From assembly GCA_013288575.1 (NCBI GenBank), contig JABDBO010000041.1:1-9596 (forward strand): a stretch of 9,596 nucleotides of DNA. The letters run 5' to 3'. The DNA is from Alphaproteobacteria bacterium (GTDB lineage: Bacteria; Pseudomonadota; Alphaproteobacteria; Rickettsiales; 21-14-0-20-44-7). Numbering within the stretch: position 1 is the first letter of the stretch; every line of letters begins with the position of its first letter. The notes beneath the pieces were generated by a model. The model was given only the letters and a program-made list of their open reading frames with translations, searched no databases and was not told the DNA's origin. Made by a program: the position numbers and the translations under genes. Below are positions 6,295 through 9,596 of the stretch, one piece after another.

Positions 6295-8234
6295 CCCGCC
6301 ATAAGCTTTTTATTGGCCGCAATCAACTCATCGACAATTTCAGGGTTCATCAGCGTTGAGGTATCACCCAAATTCTCCGTATCACGGTTAGCAATTTTGC
6401 GCAAAATCCGCCGCATAATTTTGCCAGAGCGTGTTTTCGGCAAAGCCGGCGTGAAGTGAATATGGTCCGGCACCGCAAACGGCCCAACTTCTTTCCTCAC
6501 ATATTGCACCAATTCCTTACCCAGCTCGTCATTGCCCAATTCGCCACCCTTCAAAATCACATAAGCATAAATTGATTGGCCCTTGATTTTGTGGTCAATC
6601 GCCACTACCGCCGCTTCCGCCACTTTTGGATGCGAAACCAGCGCACTCTCAACTTCCGCCGAGCCAATCCGGTGGCCGCTCACCTTAATCACATCATCAT
6701 TGCGGCCCGTCACCCAATAATATCCATCCTTATCACGCCGCGCGCCATCACCACTCAAATAATAACCGGGATATTGCGAAAAATAAGTTTCCACAAACCG
6801 CTTATGGTCGCCGTAAACCGTGCGCATTTGCCCCGGCCAAGAATCTTTTATGCACAGCGCCCCTTCGCCTTCGCCATTAACTTCCTTACCCTCAGCATCC
6901 AGCAAAACCGGCTGCACACCCAAGAACGGATTCGTCGCCGAGCCCGGCTTCAACTTCGTCACCCCCGCAATTGGCGTAATCATAAACCCACCAGTTTCCG
7001 TCTGCCACCAGGTGTCAATAATCTGGCAGCGTTTATCACCCACCACATCAAAATACCACCGCCAAGCCTCAGGATTAATCGGCTCGCCAACGCTACCTAG
7101 CACACGCAACGAAGCCCGCGAAGTTTTCGCCACCCACTCATCTCCAAGCGCCATCAGTGAGCGAATCGCCGTCGGCGCAGTGTAAAAAATATTCACCTTA
7201 TGCTTATCCACCACTTCCCAAAACCGCGAGGCTGAAGGGTAGGTGGGCACACCCTCAAACATAAGCGTAGTTGTGCCATTTGCCAGCGACCCATAAATTA
7301 AATAACTATGCCCGGTAATCCAGCCGATATCTGCTGTGCACCAATAAACATCATCCGCCTGCACACCAAATGCATATTCATGCGTCACCGCCGCATATAG
7401 CAAATATCCCGCCGTCGTATGCAGCACACCCTTCGGAGTTCCCGTCGAACCAGAAGTATACAAAATAAAAAGCGGATCTTCCGCCCCCATTGCCTGAGCT
7501 TCATGTTTATCAGAGGCCTTCTCAACCTGCTCATGATACCAAACATCGCGCCCATTCACCCAATTCACCGGCGACCCGGTTCGTTTCACCACCAACACAT
7601 TGCGTGGCTTATATTTTGCCTTCGCCAATGCATCATCCACATTTTTCTTCAACGGAATTTTCTTGCCCCCGCGCAAACCCTCATCGGCCGTAATTACAAA
7701 ATCACTTTTGCAATCATCAATTCGCCCTGCAATTGAATCCGGTGAAAAGCCGCCAAAAATAACCGAATGCACCGCCCCAATTCGCGCACAAGCCAGCAAT
7801 GTATAAGCCGCCTCAGGAATCATCGGCAAATAAACCGTTACGCGATCACCTTTCTTCACTCCAAGCGAAACAAGCGCATTCGCCAACTTACAAACTTCCG
7901 CATGCAATTCCCGATACGTAATTTTGCGCGAATCTTTCGGGTCATCCCCCTCCCAGATAATCGCCACCTTATCACCACGTTCCTTCAAATGTCGGTCGAT
8001 GCAGTTATAAGCCACATTCAGCTCGCCACCTTCAAACCACTTAATTGAAACATCGCCTTTAAAACTTGTGTTCTTTACGCGCAACCATTTTTTAGTCCAA
8101 TTCAGGCGCTCCGCCTGTTTTGCCCAAAACTCATCTGGTTTCTCTATCGACTCTTTATATAATGAAGCAAAATTTTTCCCGTTCAGCTCGCGGGCCGGTT
8201 TGGAATTTGCTGTGACTTCATACATTTCTGTCAT
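6291..8234 (-). CDS. acs: Acetyl-CoA synthetase (AMP-forming)
   Basis: Activates acetate through acetyl-AMP to acetyl-CoA in the cytoplasm, feeding the TCA cycle and lipid synthesis. The 647-residue length is normal. Motifs in order: the adenylate-forming P-loop YTSGSTGTPKG (T260-K268), GWITGHSYLIYG, FEGVPTYP, DTWWQTETGG with W410 at the position that limits the acyl pocket to acetate or propionate, SGDGARRDKDGYYWVTGRNDD with the hinge Asp, VSGHRIGSAEVES, and PKTRSGKIMRR with catalytic Lys605, the residue acetylated for control in other bacteria. The ATG at 8234 gives the usual N-terminus; an ATG three codons in (8225) is the alternative. Neither has a Shine-Dalgarno. It diverges from plsY across 35 bp, and its stop shares a TTAA with the small ORF converging from the left. 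Codons are CGC-rich like ppdK. Confidence 0.97.
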   Translation of the reverse strand: MTEMYEVTANSKPARELNGKNFASLYKESIEKPDEFWAKQAERLNWTKKWLRVKNTSFKGDVSIKWFEGGELNVAYNCIDRHLKERGDKVAIIWEGDDPKDSRKITYRELHAEVCKLANALVSLGVKKGDRVTVYLPMIPEAAYTLLACARIGAVHSVIFGGFSPDSIAGRIDDCKSDFVITADEGLRGGKKIPLKKNVDDALAKAKYKPRNVLVVKRTGSPVNWVNGRDVWYHEQVEKASDKHEAQAMGAEDPLFILYTSGSTGTPKGVLHTTAGYLLYAAVTHEYAFGVQADDVYWCTADIGWITGHSYLIYGSLANGTTTLMFEGVPTYPSASRFWEVVDKHKVNIFYTAPTAIRSLMALGDEWVAKTSRASLRVLGSVGEPINPEAWRWYFDVVGDKRCQIIDTWWQTETGGFMITPIAGVTKLKPGSATNPFLGVQPVLLDAEGKEVNGEGEGALCIKDSWPGQMRTVYGDHKRFVETYFSQYPGYYLSGDGARRDKDGYYWVTGRNDDVIKVSGHRIGSAEVESALVSHPKVAEAAVVAIDHKIKGQSIYAYVILKGGELGNDELGKELVQYVRKEVGPFAVPDHIHFTPALPKTRSGKIMRRILRKIANRDTENLGDTSTLMNPEIVDELIAANKKLMAG

Positions 8235-8243
8235 ATAACAAGT

Positions 8244-8265
8244 TTATTTTATAGGTATAAAATAA
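8244..8265. repeat. Perfect inverted repeat in the acs/plsY divergent promoter
   Basis: The arms TTATTTTATA (8244-8253) and TATAAAATAA (8256-8265) are perfect reverse complements separated by GG. Each arm supplies a TATAAA hexamer on one strand, so the two -10 boxes lie back to back. It may be a symmetrical promoter pair, a regulator site, or both; the AT-rich content makes chance harder to dismiss. Confidence 0.7.
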
Positions 8266-8276
8266 CGATATGGAAA
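8248..8276 (-). promoter_or_regulatory. Candidate acs promoter
   Basis: Read on the minus strand: TTTCCA (8276-8271), a 17-bp spacer and TATAAA (8253-8248). The expected start near 8241 leaves about 7 nt before the ATG at 8234. The -35 lies inside the first codons of plsY, and the -10 is one arm of the inverted repeat at 8244-8265. Confidence 0.45.
8256..8261 (+). promoter_or_regulatory. Candidate plsY -10 box, near-leaderless
   Basis: TATAAA would start transcription near 8268, two bases before the plsY ATG at 8270. The -35 is weak: ATAACA (8235-8240) at 15 bp is the best found. No Shine-Dalgarno precedes the ATG. Confidence 0.4.
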
Positions 8277-8866
8277 GTTTACTCAAGGATACAAGCCTTT
8301 ACAGCGACGCAAATTTCTGGATTGTGGCAGCAATCGCATACACTGTAGGTTGTGTGCCTTTCGCCTTGATCGTGGGTTATATTGGCGGAATTGGCGATAT
8401 CCGAAAACTTGGCAGCGGCAATCCGGGTGCCACCAACATGGCCCGCCAAGGCGGAAAAAAACTCGGCGCGATCACATTATTATTAGATATGGCGAAAGGC
8501 GCTGTTGCTGTTTACATCGGCCGCCAATTTGGCTACGCAACCGCTGCGGCGCTTTTCGTTGTGCTTGGTCACTGTTTCTCCATCATCCTAAAATTCAAAG
8601 GCGGCAAAGGTGTTGCCACCACGCTTGGCGCATTATTGGTTTTATACTGGCCGGCAGGGCTTACTTATCTCGGCGCATGGTTGGCAATTTTTGCGATTTG
8701 GCGCATCTCTTCACTTTCCGCGCTGATCGGAATTTGGCTAACTACATTAGTCAGCATTTATTTATGGTACGGCAATTTAAGTTATCTGATATTTTTCTTC
8801 GCCGTACTCATCACCGCACGTCACAAATCAAACATCAAGAAATTGATCTCAGGCACTGAGAGCTAA
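8270..8866 (+). CDS. plsY: Glycerol-3-phosphate acyltransferase PlsY
   Basis: Inner-membrane enzyme that transfers an acyl chain from acyl-phosphate (made by PlsX, not in this window) to glycerol-3-phosphate, the first step of phospholipid synthesis. The 198-residue length is normal. Hydrophobic segments start with FWIVAAIAYTVGCVPFALIVG and recur about five times, as in the family. The diagnostic motifs are all present: GSGNPGATN (G48-N56), GHCFS followed by KFKGGKGVATTLG (G100 to about G119, with GGKG at 111-114), and the C-terminal ARHKSNIKKL. The first Met is accepted because no other Met precedes the first membrane segment. It is transcribed away from acs and converges on the SPOR gene. 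Confidence 0.97.
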   Translation: MESLLKDTSLYSDANFWIVAAIAYTVGCVPFALIVGYIGGIGDIRKLGSGNPGATNMARQGGKKLGAITLLLDMAKGAVAVYIGRQFGYATAAALFVVLGHCFSIILKFKGGKGVATTLGALLVLYWPAGLTYLGAWLAIFAIWRISSLSALIGIWLTTLVSIYLWYGNLSYLIFFFAVLITARHKSNIKKLISGTES

Positions 8867-8890
8867 AATTTTCATCAATAATATTAAACA

Positions 8891-8914
8891 GCGCGCCCTC
8901 TGCAGGATGCGCGT
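8891..8914. terminator. Weak bidirectional hairpin between plsY and the SPOR gene
   Basis: CGCGC (8892-8896) pairs with GCGCG (8909-8913), and an inner CCT/AGG (8897-8899 with 8904-8906) closes a CTGC loop, leaving an AT bulge at 8907-8908. It lies in the 54-bp gap between converging genes. The flanks are AT-rich but lack an uninterrupted T-run on either strand, so termination is plausible but not strong. Confidence 0.4.
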
Positions 8915-8920
8915 ATTATA

Positions 8921-9596
8921 TTAATTAACAACTATGCAGCTAACACCCTTGCCACGCAGCAAATCACAAGCTGAATCAGCCTGGCCGGTGCTTGAATATG
9001 TGCCAACGCGCAAGCGGTAACGGCCATTGCTTTCAACTACAGTGTGCGTAAGCTTTTTCAAGCCGCGATTTTGCTTGGTAAGATCTTTCCAACGTTCTTC
9101 CGCTTCATCCGAAGTTGCGAAAAGCCCAAGCTGCAGCGTATAATTGCCGCCATTGCCCATTCCCATATCACCATTTGAGTGGCGCGGTGCAGCATATGCG
9201 GGGTTTCGCATAGTGAGCGAAGAATGGCGCGGTTCATAACCATCGCTATTATTAACGCTACCAAATGCAGAAGCATGAGCGCTCATATCAGGCAAAATAT
9301 CATTATAACGCACCGGCATTTCGCCGCTGACTTTACAGTTCATGCCTTGCGTAGTTACCAAGTTGCACATATTTTGTGCGCGCTGTGCATTTGCAAACGG
9401 CCCAATTTCGGCTGAAATTTGTGAATAATTTTCCAGCGGAGTAATAGTTCTCATGCGGTAATTGCTAAGCCCGCTCTGAGTTTTCAAATTATTCCAATAA
9501 GCGCGAGCACTTGCCTGGTCGCTGAAATAATTCACTTTCACCCAATATTCACGCGCGGTTGGGTTGATCTTGTCATCAGTTTCTTCAATTGGAGCT
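8921..9596 (-). CDS. Tandem SPOR-domain protein (5' partial)
   Basis: The minus-strand frame is open to the window edge; the GTG at 9541 is an internal Val, because the frame continues upstream (ending EYW just before it). The start is therefore outside. Two SPOR-type repeats are visible. The first runs from YWVKVNYFSDQASARAYW through ISAEIGPFANAQRAQ to the GMNCKV end. A polar, Asn/Ser-rich linker of about 60 residues follows. The second runs from YTLQLGLFATSDEAEERW through YRLRVGTYSSTGQADSAC to GVSCIVVN at the C-terminus. SPOR domains bind glycan strands lacking stem peptides, mainly at division septa, so a periplasmic or envelope role is likely. The missing N-terminus could carry a signal peptide, a membrane anchor or an enzyme such as a D-Ala-D-Ala carboxypeptidase, so no symbol is given. 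Each repeat ends with paired Cys residues (MCNL...NCKV and ACDL...SCIV), which could form disulfides. Confidence 0.88.
   Translation of the reverse strand, partial: APIEETDDKINPTAREYWVKVNYFSDQASARAYWNNLKTQSGLSNYRMRTITPLENYSQISAEIGPFANAQRAQNMCNLVTTQGMNCKVSGEMPVRYNDILPDMSAHASAFGSVNNSDGYEPRHSSLTMRNPAYAAPRHSNGDMGMGNGGNYTLQLGLFATSDEAEERWKDLTKQNRGLKKLTHTVVESNGRYRLRVGTYSSTGQADSACDLLRGKGVSCIVVN

Noticed and set aside
6576..8048. Several plus-strand open frames antisense to acs
   Set aside because: They are Arg/His/Pro-rich shadow translations of a well-conserved enzyme gene, with no coherent motifs.
9539..9541. GTG as the start of the SPOR protein
   Set aside because: The frame stays open to the window edge, and the first SPOR repeat begins at the YWVKV stretch that spans this codon.

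Overview
The window looks like chromosomal DNA of an alphaproteobacterium with a moderately AT-rich genome. The best clue is a protein closely resembling 5-aminolevulinate synthase (the C4 haem route, which among bacteria is essentially alphaproteobacterial). A bacterial-type pyruvate phosphate dikinase, an AMP-forming acetyl-CoA synthetase, PlsY and a tandem SPOR-domain protein are compatible with that. I cannot name a genus. Host-associated or predatory alphaproteobacterial lineages are possible but not shown. There is no sign of an integrated element, CRISPR array, rRNA or tRNA.

Layout. Positions 1-1348 (+) hold two receiver-domain proteins without output domains. The first enters from the left edge and carries a degenerate receiver remnant followed by an intact receiver. 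The second is a complete single-domain receiver. Positions 1435-4089 (+) encode pyruvate phosphate dikinase. Positions 4297-4653 (+) encode a small exported Thr/Lys-rich protein with no aromatic or Cys residue after its signal peptide, closed by a strong intrinsic terminator at 4680-4712. Positions 4761-6062 (+) encode an ALAS-like alpha-oxoamine synthase, overlapped by 17 nt by an unrecognised 82-residue ORF (6046-6294). Acetyl-CoA synthetase (acs, 8234-6291, -) converges on that ORF and shares a TTAA stop with it. acs and plsY (8270-8866, +) diverge from a 35-bp gap that is mostly a perfect 10-bp-arm inverted repeat containing both -10 boxes. A SPOR protein (-) runs off the right edge and converges on plsY.

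How the genes relate. Most are central-metabolism or envelope housekeeping genes. PPDK interconverts pyruvate and PEP, Acs activates acetate, the ALAS-like enzyme would condense an acyl-CoA with an amino acid, PlsY starts phospholipid synthesis, and the SPOR protein probably binds septal peptidoglycan. Apart from the synthase and its small overlapping partner I see no obvious multi-gene operon.

What deserves a second look: (a) the ALAS-like enzyme has altered acyl-CoA-pocket residues, an unusual Arg-codon bias and the overlapping small ORF; (b) several promoters sit directly on start codons with no Shine-Dalgarno, suggesting leaderless transcripts; (c) the acs/plsY promoter palindrome; (d) the paired receiver proteins with unusual insertions. 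I do not see clear evidence of a wholly new multi-gene system.
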